A stretch of DNA of 64,000 nucleotides from Patiria pectinifera (taxonomy: Eukaryota > Echinodermata > Asteroidea > Valvatida > Asterinidae): positions 25,165,916 to 25,229,915 of the forward strand of contig CM057148.1 of assembly GCA_029964075.1 (NCBI GenBank), read 5' to 3'. A program made the position numbers and the translations under genes. How positions within the stretch are numbered: position 1 is the first letter of the stretch; the number at the start of each line of letters is the position of its first letter. Positions 54,501-64,000 of the stretch are shown piece after piece. The notes under the pieces are model-generated. The model was not told where the DNA came from, ran no database searches, and worked only from the letters and a program-made list of their open reading frames with translations.

Positions 54501-57500
54501 ACTGCGTCGCACGTTAAACACATCGCCCGCAGTCCATATTTTTGAAGATCACTACTTATTTACATACATTTGCATTGACTTCGGCTCATGACTAGAGCGA
54601 CGTCTGAAACCAAGTCACTCCTGAGTCGTTCTAACGACTCTAACAGTTGATCTTTCGCCATCGAGCGCATCAAGTCGCTCCTAATTGTTTCAGACGTCGG
54701 ACTTTTGACGCACTTAATTTAAATCTAGACTTTCATTTGGTTCGGCGCGACTCTGGAACGCCTGTCTGCACCTAGTGTTAGTCAGTCAGTGAGATAGGTA
54801 CATCGTACAAACAGGGCTGTAGGCTGGCCACTTGACCAGCAAAGTCAAGTTTGTGGGCCAAGGTGGGACTTAGGCAAGTCTAATTCACAAATGATAGTCA
54901 GAAGGTCAAGGCTGGTTCATACTCGGCGCGAAAGCGAACGCGAACACGAATATGTGACGTCATGAGGAGTATTCGCACTGCAAATTCGTAACGGTTGAAC
55001 ATATTATAATAATAATCAGCATTTAAGAACGCTCTTTATTAGTAAACTAAATCCCAGCGCTTACAGTATTATTATTACCCCTGATCATTGGGCCAATTAA
55101 ACATTCCAAATACCATCTCAGCTCCCTGGGGAGTATACAGCTCGATGCTGCCTGTTAGGCGCAAGCAAGCTAATTCAATCACAATAACCATCTCTGCCCT
55201 CACAGGTACCCATTTACTCCTGGGTGGGGAGAAGCAATGAGTGACAAAGTGCCTTGCTCAAGGGCACACGCACCACTGACCCCGGCTGGACTCGAACCCA
55301 CACCCCGCAGCTTTACCCACAGACCACAAATCCAATGCCCTGAACCACGAGGCCACAGCACTCCACATAAATTTGACAGCACTCAACATAAATTTGACAT
55401 ATTTCAATAAGATTTGAGGCTTTGCATGGTTGAGAAACTAATGAAAGAAAGGTCTGCGGAAACACCATGCGCAAATGATTTCTCAACTAAGAGAATGGTT
55501 CTGAAAAGAACCAGAGGTATAAACTGAAGACGGTCAGAGCATACTGACCGGAACGTCGAGTTTATACCTCTGGTTCTTTTCAGAACCGTTCTCTTAGTTG
55601 AGAAATCATTCGCACATGGTGTTTCTGCAAACCTTTCATTCAACATGTTTCAACTCGGGCAAATTTCACAGCAAATGTTCCATGAGGTCAAATTCGTTTC
55701 GCATTCGCACTCAGTATGAACACTAGGCTTCAGTCAGTTAAAAAGTCAGTCAGTGAGGTAGGCACACAAAGAGGACAGTGGGCTGGCACTCTGGGACCAG
55801 CAAAGGACGGACGTAATGGAATAAGTACGGCAATAGACAAGTGCAGAGACTGACAAACAGACAGGCCAATCTTACCAAGACTCGTCAGTCATATGAAGAC
55901 AATGACAGGCCACACTGGACAACCTGACATCAGGCATCGATTTACTAAGATCATAGAAATGGCCGAAACGATGTGTCGATGGGGTAGACTACAAGAAAAA
56001 AAAAAAAAAATGTTCAATATGATACAGTTGAAAACATCACAGTTATGCAATTAATTCCTTTTAGGCCAAAAAAAAAAGTCTCCGGTTTCTGGTATGCGCG
56101 CGCGTCGCCGTAGCCATGCGCGTCGGCAAAATGAAAAAGTTTCTTTTTCAATACAAGATGATGTTTCAAAACCGCCAAACTCACTGGTTTGACTGGAATT
56201 CTGCTGCTGCACAATTTTAACGTGTTTTTAGATGGGGTTATGATCGAGAATAAGATTTATGTGGCCTCTCTGGACTCCCATATATTTGCACTAAGTTTAG
56301 TCGGGCACCATTTGCAGTCATCAGCCGACATTTGAAGCCAAAAAAAAAAAAAAACAGGTAAAAAAAAAAAAAAGCCGCGTCGCCGCACCACTTTTGGGGC
56401 AAGCTCCATACCAGAAACCGGAGACTTTTTTTTTTTGGCCTTAGATAGATTTGTTTTTTTGTAACAGCAACCCTCACCTGTAGGTATCAAACTGCAAATG
56501 CAAATTCCAGAAATCTCCTAAGCACGTACGAAATCGTATGTCTTCTGATGAAAGCAGAAAATTTGAACAACAAACTATTTTCAAGGGCAAAACCTAATTT
56601 GATTTACGTCACCCCGACGCAAAATTCCCATCTTATGAATATTTAATGCGCTACCCGCTGCTATGTACATCAGATTCGAACCAGCCAACCGATCCCGTTA
56701 GCTCGGTGGTCGAGTGGTAAGACATCTGCACTAGAAAGCAGGAGGTCGTGGGTTCGAGTCCCACCCGAGTGATTTTTTTCCAATTTTCATTCGGGAGGTA
56801 ACACACTGAGTATACAGTGTTTATACGTCGGTGAAGGGCAAAACCTAATTTGATTTACATCACCCCAACGCAAAATTCCATCTTATGAAAACTGGGGTTT
56901 TTTTTGCAGAAATGTTTGACATCAGGAATTTTCACATGTATAAAAGCAATTTAATTGGTTTTTTTTTGGAGTTGGAAATATTAACCCTCTCGCTGTCTAA
57001 ACAGTCGCAGACAGTCAATGAATCAATCCTCTTCCCCTGCCATGCCTTTTACACAGGCTAGTCACCAACCCTAAGATCACATTTCCAACAAGTGCTCTGA
57101 CCAGTCCAATTCAGTCAACAGACAAAAGCAGGCAAGCGTAAGGCACAGCCGGTTTATCAATCACCTACAGTCAAAGCATAGCTGCATCAAGTTACATAAA
57201 CAGTCACAGCCAGTCAATCCTGCTGTATGTACAGGGTTCGACCTTAGTGGTGGTCCGCTGGCCAAATGCCAGTTGAATTGCCAGCGGACCAGCTGAAACA
57301 CCTTGCCAAGTGGTCCGGCTGGCCAGCTGAAAAAATCTGCATAAAAAAATGCTTGTTGTATTTATTTGGTTTCTTACTTACATTCGCTATTTTTTTTCAA
57401 AAGAAACCTCCGTTATTTTTTACAAATTCGCTTCGCAATATGACTACTTCGCAACTCGATGTCACGGTGACTATAATCATGCGCGTAAACGTAAACCCAG

Positions 57501-60500
57501 CTCAATGCGGCGATGACTGGTTCCCGCCGTGCCAATTTAGAAGACATCATGATGAAAATGCGGTAACTAGTCTGTGCACGGCTATGCGCTAGCATGGCTA
57601 TGCATTGGTGCAGGCGCCAGGCACGTGCTCTGTCAACTGGTTGGATTTGACATCGTAAAAATGCCAAGAAAACACCGATGGAGAAAGAACATTTTTGCAA
57701 GTTAATTTACAGAATTGATCTAGCTTGTCTTTGTATGTATTTTCTGTGTTCAAGAGTTCATTTTGAGATCGTATTTGGAGTGATACATGCCGTGTGTTTA
57801 CCGACATTTTTGACCGTAAAAACGGGTCTGTCGGCCCATGGTGGGCCGCTCGTCAAACACGCACGCATCACACACCTCGGAGTTTTGGCCAGCTCCCCGC
57901 GTCTTGACTAGCGTTGTGCATATGGTGCGAACGACCTGAATTTTCCATTATTTTTTTGAAATTATCGAACATAAATATATTGACAATAATTAAAGGTAGG
58001 TTTATTCACTTTTTGTTGCCATTTCGTGTATAGCTTTTGTAGTGCAATGGATATAGTTCAGGCTAAAACTTCGCATATAATTGAATACCCCATTCAATCT
58101 GCATAAAAACATTGGCCAAAAAAAAATTCTGACCCACCGACCCTATTTTTGAAAGGCATGTAATCAGAAGCAGAACTATTTTTTTTGGCCTAATTATGGT
58201 AGGTTTTATTCACTTTTTGTGGCCATCATTTTGTGTATAGCTTTCGTAGTACAATGAAAATAAATCAGGCTAAAACTTCGCATACTGAGGCCTAATTGAA
58301 TACCCCATTCAAGCTGCATAAAAAAAAATTGGCCAAAAAAACCCCCCAAAAATCCGACCGACCAACCCTATTTTTAAAAGGCATGTAATCTGAGGCAGAA
58401 CTATATATTTATTTTGCGGCCTCAGATCATGGAGGAAGAAAATAGACCTCTATTGCTCAGGTGACATGATGACATGGGTGTTGACTATGAGTCTAATTTT
58501 TTATGCGAAACTGATTAACTGGTTGGTACACGCTGTATAAGACGGACCAGTCAAAAACCTGGCGGACCAGTCAAAATTCTAGCCAACTGGTCCGGCTGGC
58601 CAGTCAAAAAAAAGTTAAGGGCAACCCCTGATGTAGGCTGGGAGCTCTAAACTGTTAACCCTTTTACCATGGGCGACTTTTGTCCACAAGAAGAACCCCC
58701 CTGCTGGTTCCCATGGGCGACTTTAGCCGACCAGGAAACCACACACAGAACACCCTCAACACAGATATATTTACTACTTTTCAGAAAGGCGGCCTGTTGA
58801 TATGTTTGGCCGCCCATGCATCAACTGTATACCAGCTGAAAGAGTGTTTTCGGATCGTTCCAATGGTGTAGTTTATTCATAGTGTTACCCTTACAAAAAA
58901 TTGAGAAAAGTGCTTCAGAAGTATCCACGCACAATTTGAGGTGTGGAGTGCCATTTGGTCATGAGGTGAAATGGCTTGCAGTTTGATAAATAGGACCAGA
59001 TGAACTAAAAGGCATAACTTACTTGTATTTGCACATAATGACTTCATTTTTACATCACATAAAAGAGTAAGGTTCGAGGAACAAACTTTACACACAACAC
59101 CTATGATTTTAATAACTCCTTGAGAGTGAAAATCTGGGTTGAAAAAGTGAGTTTTGGACTTGTGGTCATTTTTTTTTCACTCTCAAGTGATTTCCGCATG
59201 ACTGAGGAAACAAATTGGTCTTGTGGAGAGCCAAGTCAATAAACAATGTGGTAATGAAAGGGTTAAAAGTAGTCACTTGACTGATTTTGACTAAAAGAAC
59301 AACTTTGCACAGAATGTATGTTGGCAGGGGGGGGTAAAGGCGTTACAATTTATTGAAATATTAAGGTTCTAAATTGCATCTGTAGGGCCTAATTACCCAA
59401 TAAATTAATCTGGCAACAGTTGGTTGACTTCTGCCCTTACTTTGGATGGAATGAGCTGCACTACTTGTAGCCTAGATTCCATACACAGACAAGCATTGCC
59501 AGTACAGTGTTCTCTAACTTTGAAAATCAAAGGTCGGTGCACGGTCTAAAAGTGGAGGGGGGGGGGGCGCTATATTTATGTTAGGCCAAAAAAAAAAAAT
59601 ATTCGGTCTCTGGTCAGACCAACGTTCTGGAATTGACGCGGGGACGCTTTTTTTTGGGGGGGGGGCACTACTTGTAGCCTAGATTCCATACATAGACAAG
59701 CATTGCCTGTTCTCCAACTTTGAAAATCAAAGGTCGGTGCACCGTCTAAAAGCGGAGGGGGGGGGGGCGCTATATTTATGTTAGGCCAAAAAAAATAAAT
59801 CTTCGGTCTCTGGTCAGACCAACGTTCCGGAATTGACGCGGGGACGCGTTTTTTGTTTTTTTGGGGGGCACTACTTGTAGCCTAGATTCCATACACAGAC
59901 AAGCATTGCCTGTTCTCCAACTTTGAAAATCAAAGGTCGGTGCACCGTCTAAAAGCGGAGGGGGGGCGCTATATTTATGTTAGGCCAAAAAAAAAAAATA
60001 TTCGGTCTCTGGTCGGACCAAAGTTCCGGAATTGACGCGGCCACGCAGCTTTTTTTTTTTCTTCAAGCTTGGATTGTACAGACAAGGTGGGGTACTATTT
60101 TGCTATTTGGTGTCCTCATGTACATTGGTGTCCTTCATAATTTGCCTTGGTGCTTTCGATCATTTGCCTTGGTGCAATTTCACATTCCTTGGTGCTCTTT
60201 GGTTAAAAAAAAATTGAGGAGGTGCGGCAATAGAGGGCGCTGTTTGAGCTACCGCGGAACATTTTGGAAAAAAAAGAAAGATTGACGTGCATGATTAAAA
60301 TCGACGCGCGCGCTGACCAGAGACCGACCTATTTTTTTTTTTTGGCCTTAGGGGCGCTATTTGCAGGCATACATTTCTTTATGCTAGGGGGCGCTATTTG
60401 CAGATGAACATGTAATTTATGTACGGATAACAGCTTTTAGGCCATTTCTAACACAGAAACACTAACAATTAAATACAATACTGGCTCAGCATCATCTTTT

Positions 60501-62916
60501 TTAACACATCAGTGACCAGGGACTCTGATTCAGTTTGACCTTGAGACTTTTGACCTGATTGATTGCTACAATGGGCAGGCTTGTCAGTTTGACAAATGTT
60601 CCATGTTACTGCTTTTGGCAGAGTTTCTTGCCAAAATGTACCCTGGAGGGTAAGGGTAGTCCCACTTGTTTGTCTTTTTTTATTATTTTTTCCTTTTTTT
60701 TAAGCATGGCGGGCAACTCTTTAAAGGGAATATACAACATTTGCTTTTGCTGTAATTTTCAGAAATGGATGGAATTGGGGGGTTGGAAATATATAGCAAA
60801 TACAGTTACACTGACTTTTTTGAGGTTTTTGGTTCGAAAATACTATAAAAACCAAGAAAAACAATCATTTTCCTGTAGTCTGGTTCTCTGACTCCATATA
60901 ACAGTATAAGAAGAAACAGAGCAGTTTACATTGGGGAATTGTAAGGTCAGGGAACCAGTCTAGCTGGCTTGTACCCGTTCATAGGTGTGTAATCGATTGC
61001 AAACAAGTGCGATGGTCAATTGGGGCCAGTATTTGAAAAAAAGCCATTTTTTTTCCAACGCTGGTTGGCCGACCAGCATTGGAAATTGATACAAAAATAC
61101 CACTTTTCTTGAAAATGACAGTATACCAGGTGCCATGATTTTACAGGATGCTTTACACTGTCATTCGCTAACAGTCCAGCAAGGTATTTCAAAATGATTT
61201 GGTAGTTATATTTTTTGATGTTTGCAAATGTTGTATTTTCCCTTTAAGCTTGGCGGCAGCTTTTGAAAGCATGGCGGGTGCCTCAGAAAGCTTGGCGGGG
61301 CACCAGGTTATTTTTACAGTCTGGAGAACACTGCCTGTATCAGCAGAACCACGCTGACTCACCTGGTGCTTGGGTAGATGCTCATATCGCCAGGCTATCT
61401 TCATCCTATCCTCAGCGCTCATAGCGCCCTCAGTGCTCTTCATTGCCTCAGCCGACTTTTTGACTGGGTCATCCTCCACTGGACATGGAAGATTCTGAAA
61501 TGACAAATAAACTAGCTTTTATTTTTAAAGCCAGAGTCCGTCATTTGCAGCCATCCAAAAAGTAGCTGCCGTAATTATTGTTCAAACACATACTGTGAAA
61601 TTATTCTTTCTGGCAGGCTGCCATTTTCAAGAAATCAACAAAAGAAGGCCTTTAACAGTGCTTCTTAAGAAGCACCATACGAAATTCAAATTGGTAGTTT
61701 GTTTTGTTATTCGGCGAAGTGCGCGCAAGCATTGACACGACACACACGCGCATGCGGTTGCTATAATTCGTTGGATCAGTGCGCGACATTGCCTAGCTGC
61801 AATTGGCTCAGTGAGAACGTGTCTCGGACGCTGAATTCAGGCCCAATTCAAAACATGATTCAGGCAACTTTTGATTTGAGAATCTGAGCTAAATCTGAGC
61901 TGAAACTTCATCAGGTTAGTTGTTCAGCATCCTTCTTTAGATCTTGAGCACTCTAGTTGCTTCAAATGAACAAAATGCACAAATCACAAATGATGGACTT
62001 TACTGTTAACGATGATCAGAGCAGTTTACTTCATTACCGTTGATCGGTGCCATGGCCTCGTGGTCTGTAGTCTAGGGGCTAGACGTTGTTATGGTTTGAT
62101 ACGCAATAACCCGCCACTGCGATAACCCGCCACTGCGATAACCCGCCAGTGCGAGAGGGCGTTTTCACGACCAATCAATATCACCCACGAACCCGTCAGG
62201 AACAACGTTTACGGAAATTCGTACCGGTTGTGTAATGCGCGCTCACCTGTTTGGATTAATATATGCAGCGCGCATTCAAAACATTTCATCGTAGTTCCGA
62301 ACCAAACTCTTACATTTCTTCCAGTGGTACAAAAAGATGCAGCAAGACTTTTGTGCAACTTCGCTGGTCAGCTCGTTTGTGGTGTGTCGTATGTGTGGGA
62401 CTGAAAACGGACCGTAATTGTCTGCAGAAGTAGCGCATGCGCATCACTAGCTTCCCCCCCCATTTTTCGGGAGGAGATTTTACAAATTTCCCTAGACGTT
62501 GTTCCTGACGGGTTTGTGGGTGATATTGGTTGGTCGCGATAGTATGTATATGCTTGTTAAAGTCAATAGACCGTTATCATGTTGCGGCCATCTTGATTCT
62601 TTCCCATTCAAATCAACGTAACCAAAGCGAGGCTGGAAGGAAAAAAAATAGTCTAGTTCCTTTTTGCACAAAAATTAGTGTTATTCAGTACTGTTCTTGG
62701 ATACAGGGAACATGACTGAAATGGTGGCAGCATGCTAAAGGTCTATACAGTGTTAATCTAGCTCTTGTAGAGTTCCATGTACCGGTACACATACCTTTAA
62801 TATTGTCTGTGGTTTATCGTCGGCACTAGCTACAAACAAACTGTGGCCAGTCATTACGCCTTCAGCTAAGAAGTATCTCAACAGCAGCTGAGCATAACTG
62901 CCATACGTGTCCTCCT
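48482..62916 (-). CDS. ELP4: ELP4 gene, copy 2 (six internal exons)
   Basis: Counterparts of copy 1 exons b to g with identical lengths, phases and splice dinucleotides, and no frameshift. By my count the 753 shared coding bases differ at about 14 positions, roughly ten silent and four replacements (T to M in exon d, HI to QV in exon e, S to C in exon f). Exon a would lie past 64000; exons h and i are not found between 48482 and the gap. It therefore cannot encode full ELP4 as assembled. Best explained as the alternative allele of copy 1. Confidence 0.93.
48751..49248 (+). mobile_element. MITE A, copy 2 ortholog of 32663
   Basis: Same element and site; left flank is TGAA rather than TTAA, and half of the central palindrome has been lost (only CCAACGCTGGTTGG remains). 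Confidence 0.88.
49253..49695 (+). mobile_element. MITE B, copy 2 ortholog of 33177
   Basis: Abuts the MITE A through one shared TTAA (49249-49252), as in copy 1. Confidence 0.88.
49791..50423. mobile_element. Harbinger-like MITE, copy 2 ortholog of 33715
   Basis: CAGCCGATTTCACAAAACG left end intact; right end changed (GTGAAACAGACTGC). An 18-bp internal duplication around GAAATGTTGC is copy-2 specific. Confidence 0.75.
50584..51134 (+). mobile_element. MITE B, copy 2 ortholog of 34495
   Basis: TTAA at 50580-50583 and 51135-51138; hairpin retained with one mismatch. Confidence 0.85.
51139..51637. mobile_element. TTAA element, copy 2 ortholog of 35051
   Basis: CCCTAACAACC and GGGGGTTAGGG ends, sharing TTAA 51135-51138 with the MITE B on its left. 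Confidence 0.75.
51666..51857 (-). CDS. ELP4: ELP4 copy 2 exon f
   Basis: 192 nt, acceptor TTTTTCCAG, donor GTGAGT. Second codon is Cys instead of Ser; the rest is as copy 1. The cleaner acceptor here fixed the exon start in both copies. Confidence 0.94.
52432..52516 (-). CDS. ELP4: ELP4 copy 2 exon e
   Basis: 85 nt, phases 2/0. KHILDG of copy 1 is KQVLDG here. The upstream intron lacks the transposon found in copy 1. Confidence 0.92.
52655..53906 (+). mobile_element. MITE A, interrupted by a 721-bp insertion
   Basis: Left part matches 37218-37478 and continues into the family A right half (CATTTCTAAAATTTACAGC), which is split at CCACCCATTTC by the element at 53145-53865. Confidence 0.85.
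53145..53865. mobile_element. foldback with 200-bp arms, 9-bp TSD
   Basis: Arms start TAGCCTTGGTCAAGGCGCTA and match for about 200 bp. Flanks are ACCCATTTC on both sides (53136-53144, 53866-53874). Other family A copies show this 9-mer once. A 143-codon minus frame inside is arm-derived with no recognised domain. Mutator-like by TSD and arm length. Confidence 0.9.
53968..54764. mobile_element. TIR element with CAGGCGTTCCAGAGTCG ends
   Basis: CAGGCGTTCCAGAGTCG faces CGACTCTGGAACGCCTG at 797 bp; subterminal TTTGGTTCG and GGAGCGACT words recur. No TSD seen. Lies in a block absent from copy 1. A 103-codon plus frame (54206) is unrecognised. Confidence 0.7.
55067..55366 (-). mobile_element. tRNA-derived SINE, copy 2
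   Basis: Ortholog of 37700-38000, with A and B boxes kept and a few substitutions. Confidence 0.85.
55428..55656. mobile_element. palindromic element, copy 2
   Basis: Ortholog of 38062-38297. The left arm has lost a few bases next to the loop (GGTATAAACTGAAGACGG), so the pairing is no longer symmetrical there. Confidence 0.85.
55876..55988 (-). CDS. ELP4: ELP4 copy 2 exon d
   Basis: 113 nt, phases 0/2, RFGHFYDLSKSM conserved; one replacement (T to M) near the end. Confidence 0.92.
56064..56440. mobile_element. copy-2-specific Harbinger-like MITE
   Basis: GGCCAAAAAAAAAAGTCTCC then GGTTTCTGGTATG and its complement as ends, TTA at both sides. Copy 1 lacks it (CCTTTTACTATTTTAGATAG); 8 bp of the copy 1 site are missing on the left. 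The same terminal sequence occurs in each 1.06-kb unit of 21130-24600. Confidence 0.85.
56700..56771 (+). tRNA. tRNA-like gene or SINE head (copy 2)
   Basis: As 38977-39048, but the T stem GTGGG/CCCAC is perfect and B box is GGTTCGAGTCC. T7 follows. The 8-nt anticodon loop remains odd; the arm looks like that of Ser(AGA), without the long variable arm. Confidence 0.45.
57232..58630. mobile_element. copy-2-specific 1.4-kb element, 5-bp TSD
   Basis: CAGGGTTCGACCTTA faces AAGGGCAACCCCTG. ATGTA flanks both sides (57227-57231, 58631-58635); copy 1 shows ATGTG once (39494-39498). GGTCCGCTGGCCA and GGTCCGGCTGGCCAG recur near both ends. The interior has a tandem duplication (57988-58425). A 108-codon frame at 57266 is unrecognised. 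hAT-like ends but not an 8-bp TSD. Confidence 0.85.
57988..58425. repeat. two tandem units of about 205-230 bp
   Basis: Both contain GTGTATAGCTTT, CAGGCTAAAACTTCGCATA, TTGAATACCCCATTCAA and TTGGCCAAAAA. Inside the 57232-58630 element. Confidence 0.85.
58659..59262. mobile_element. copy-2-specific TTAA element
   Basis: CCCTTTTACCATGG and a complement reading CCCTTTCATTACC, between TTAA sites (58655-58658, 59263-59266). Copy 1 has one TTAA (39519-39522). CCATGGGCGACTTT occurs twice near the left end. piggyBac-type by TSD and CCC ends. Confidence 0.9.
59459..60070. repeat. three tandem units of 203-207 bp
   Basis: CACTACTTGTAGCCTAGATT starts at 59459, 59666 and 59869; the paralogous region has two units. 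Confidence 0.88.
59983..60347 (+). mobile_element. Harbinger-like MITE, ortholog of 40601
   Basis: TTA flanks, GGCCAAAA ends, 365 bp. Confidence 0.8.
60725..61243 (-). mobile_element. MITE A, minus orientation, copy-2-specific site
   Basis: AGGGAATATACAACATTTGC at the left, TTAA at 60721-60724 and 61244-61247. This TTAA (GGGCAACTGTTTAAGCTTGG) is empty in copy 1. Confidence 0.92.
61363..61494 (-). CDS. ELP4: ELP4 copy 2 exon c
   Basis: 132 nt, phases 0/0, same peptide as copy 1 (about four silent changes). Confidence 0.93.
61529..62005 (-). mobile_element. MITE B, ortholog of 42149
   Basis: Same ends and GTGCTTCTTAAGAAGCAC centre; a 19-bp internal deletion relative to copy 1 around TTCAAACACATA. 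Confidence 0.8.
62164..62541. mobile_element. TIR element, ortholog of 42790
   Basis: CACGACCAATCAATATCACC and complement. The adjacent 16-bp ATAACCCGCCACTGCG unit is present once more than in copy 1. Confidence 0.7.
62795..62916 (-). CDS. ELP4: ELP4 copy 2 exon b
   Basis: 122 nt, phases 1/0, same peptide as copy 1 (two silent changes seen). Confidence 0.93.
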
Positions 62917-62956
62917 CTTCAAAGGAAAAGAAATGAAGAATTTGAAACATCAAATA

Positions 62957-63732
62957 CAGTAAACTCCGGCTAAACCGGCACTCTCGGGATCCGAGAATTT
63001 GTGACGACGTACGCGAATGCCGATATATGCTGTAAGTCGTCATTTTGCCGACTTACATGAATGGTCTTTTGCGCACATGATTCATTGCACTAATTGGGTT
63101 CGATTTACCCTGGATTATCTCCTTAATGCTTGAGTTGAATCCAGCAAAATTAATCCTCGAACTGTATCATCACGTTTGGGGTATTGATAGTGGAGACCAC
63201 GATACATATGTACGTGCACAGTAATGAATTAAATGCGTGCGTGGTCCGGTATATACCATGCATGCATTGACTGCTGGCAGTAGTCATCCAAAAAGACGAC
63301 CCCAAAAATGGACAGATCGCATGCGTACAGCCGAGAGGGGGTGCTGGTATTGATATGCTCACGATGCATATATATGCGATATATGCAGTACGACACCCTT
63401 TTTCGACACAGATGCATGCAGCGATCACGAGCTAGCTGTGCAAAACCACTTCTCACGTGACACTTTACCAACCGCAGTACAGGAAGTCGATGCCAATGCC
63501 TGATTTGTTAATTAATTAATGCCGACTAACACAAGGATTTTGTAATGCTTTTTATGGAAAGGGGACCGAGAGTAACGTACACAACGACTTGAGCGAAATG
63601 GCGACTTATAAAAGCCGACTTAGAAACAAAAAATTCAATGGAAATGCATTACGGACAATCGGGACTTTAGTCAGACGGCCGACTTGAGCGATTTGACGAG
63701 TTGTACGATGTCGGTTTAGCCGGAGTTTACTG
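62957..63732. mobile_element. Tigger/pogo-like element, ortholog of 44137
   Basis: Same ends and TA flanks at the same intron position of ELP4; 776 bp here against 757 bp in copy 1. Confidence 0.8.
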
Positions 63733-64000
63733 TAAAAACAAAATGCTTTCATGACTGATGAGTCTGTTCATTTTGTCCATGATAATGGGTTGGTTGTAAA
63801 AATGCATTAATCTAATTACTGGCCAATTAATCAATTTAACAGCACTGCAGGCTTTCAAGCAGTCCCAGGTGAAAATGTAGAACAGAAGGATAAAAAACAA
63901 CACAAAAAACAGGGAAAAAGTAGGACTTTAGAGGACAAAATCAGGATAAAAGTAGGTCTTTTGCGGACTTTCAGGAGTAGTGTTTGTTGATGCTCATCCA

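Larger units (their letters stand above)
47375..64000. other. second copy of the 31-45 kb region
   Basis: Colinear and same-strand with about 31000-45159: minisatellite, six ELP4 exons, both MITE chains, SINE, palindrome, tRNA-like sequence and Tigger element recur in order. Differences are a few percent substitutions, about nine insertion/deletion polymorphisms of transposons, and tandem-unit counts. The window ends while still inside the copy. Confidence 0.95.

Overview
The window looks like intergenic and intronic DNA from a metazoan, most likely a marine invertebrate deuterostome. Echinoderm is my best guess, from the repeat style (many TTAA-flanked MITEs, recurrent TAGAGGGCGCT motifs, tRNA-derived SINEs); this is inference, not proof. 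There are no operons, no dense ORFs and no CRISPR. The DNA is saturated with short non-autonomous transposons, foldbacks, satellites and microsatellites, and contains one 500-N assembly gap (46875-47374).

The one gene I can name is ELP4, the Elongator subunit, on the minus strand. I reconstructed nine exons by eye between 46056 and 27625. All have canonical AG/GT borders, all junction phases agree, and the translation matches ELP4 from the GGLAVG region to the C-terminal KLDF and stop (about 340 codons). The 5' end (about 75-80 residues expected) is missing and probably lies in or beyond the gap. A second set of six ELP4 exons (62916-48482) lies on the other side of the gap in the same order and orientation. 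The two sets are nearly identical in exons and introns but differ by many transposon insertions. This is best read as two divergent haplotypes placed in tandem by the assembler, or else a recent tandem duplication.

Layout. 1-3800: tRNA-like/SINE pieces, a degenerate 65-75 bp tandem repeat split by an hAT-like MITE with an 8-bp TSD, and a palindromic repeat with a telomere-like tract. 3801-11303: a 220-bp satellite in two blocks, each joined to one end of a terminal-inverted-repeat element; a short satellite-free copy of that element lies at 16122-16426. 11304-21130: mostly unique AT-rich DNA with a TTAA MITE, a Cys-rich candidate terminal exon (15849-16044), a two-phase pentanucleotide microsatellite and a 1.2-kb foldback with a nested element. 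21130-24600: three copies of a 1.06-kb tandem unit. 24600-27600: nested TTAA elements, a foldback and a dispersed repeat that supplies the apparent ELP4 poly(A) signal. 27625-46056: ELP4 copy 1, with introns built almost wholly of MITEs, a 33/66-bp minisatellite, SINEs and foldbacks. 47375-64000: the second copy of the 31-45 kb part.

The two ELP4 copies act as natural empty-site controls for each other. They support target-site duplications of TTAA, 5 bp and 9 bp for several insertions, and show the same MITE family inserted independently at two TTAA sites less than 20 bp apart.
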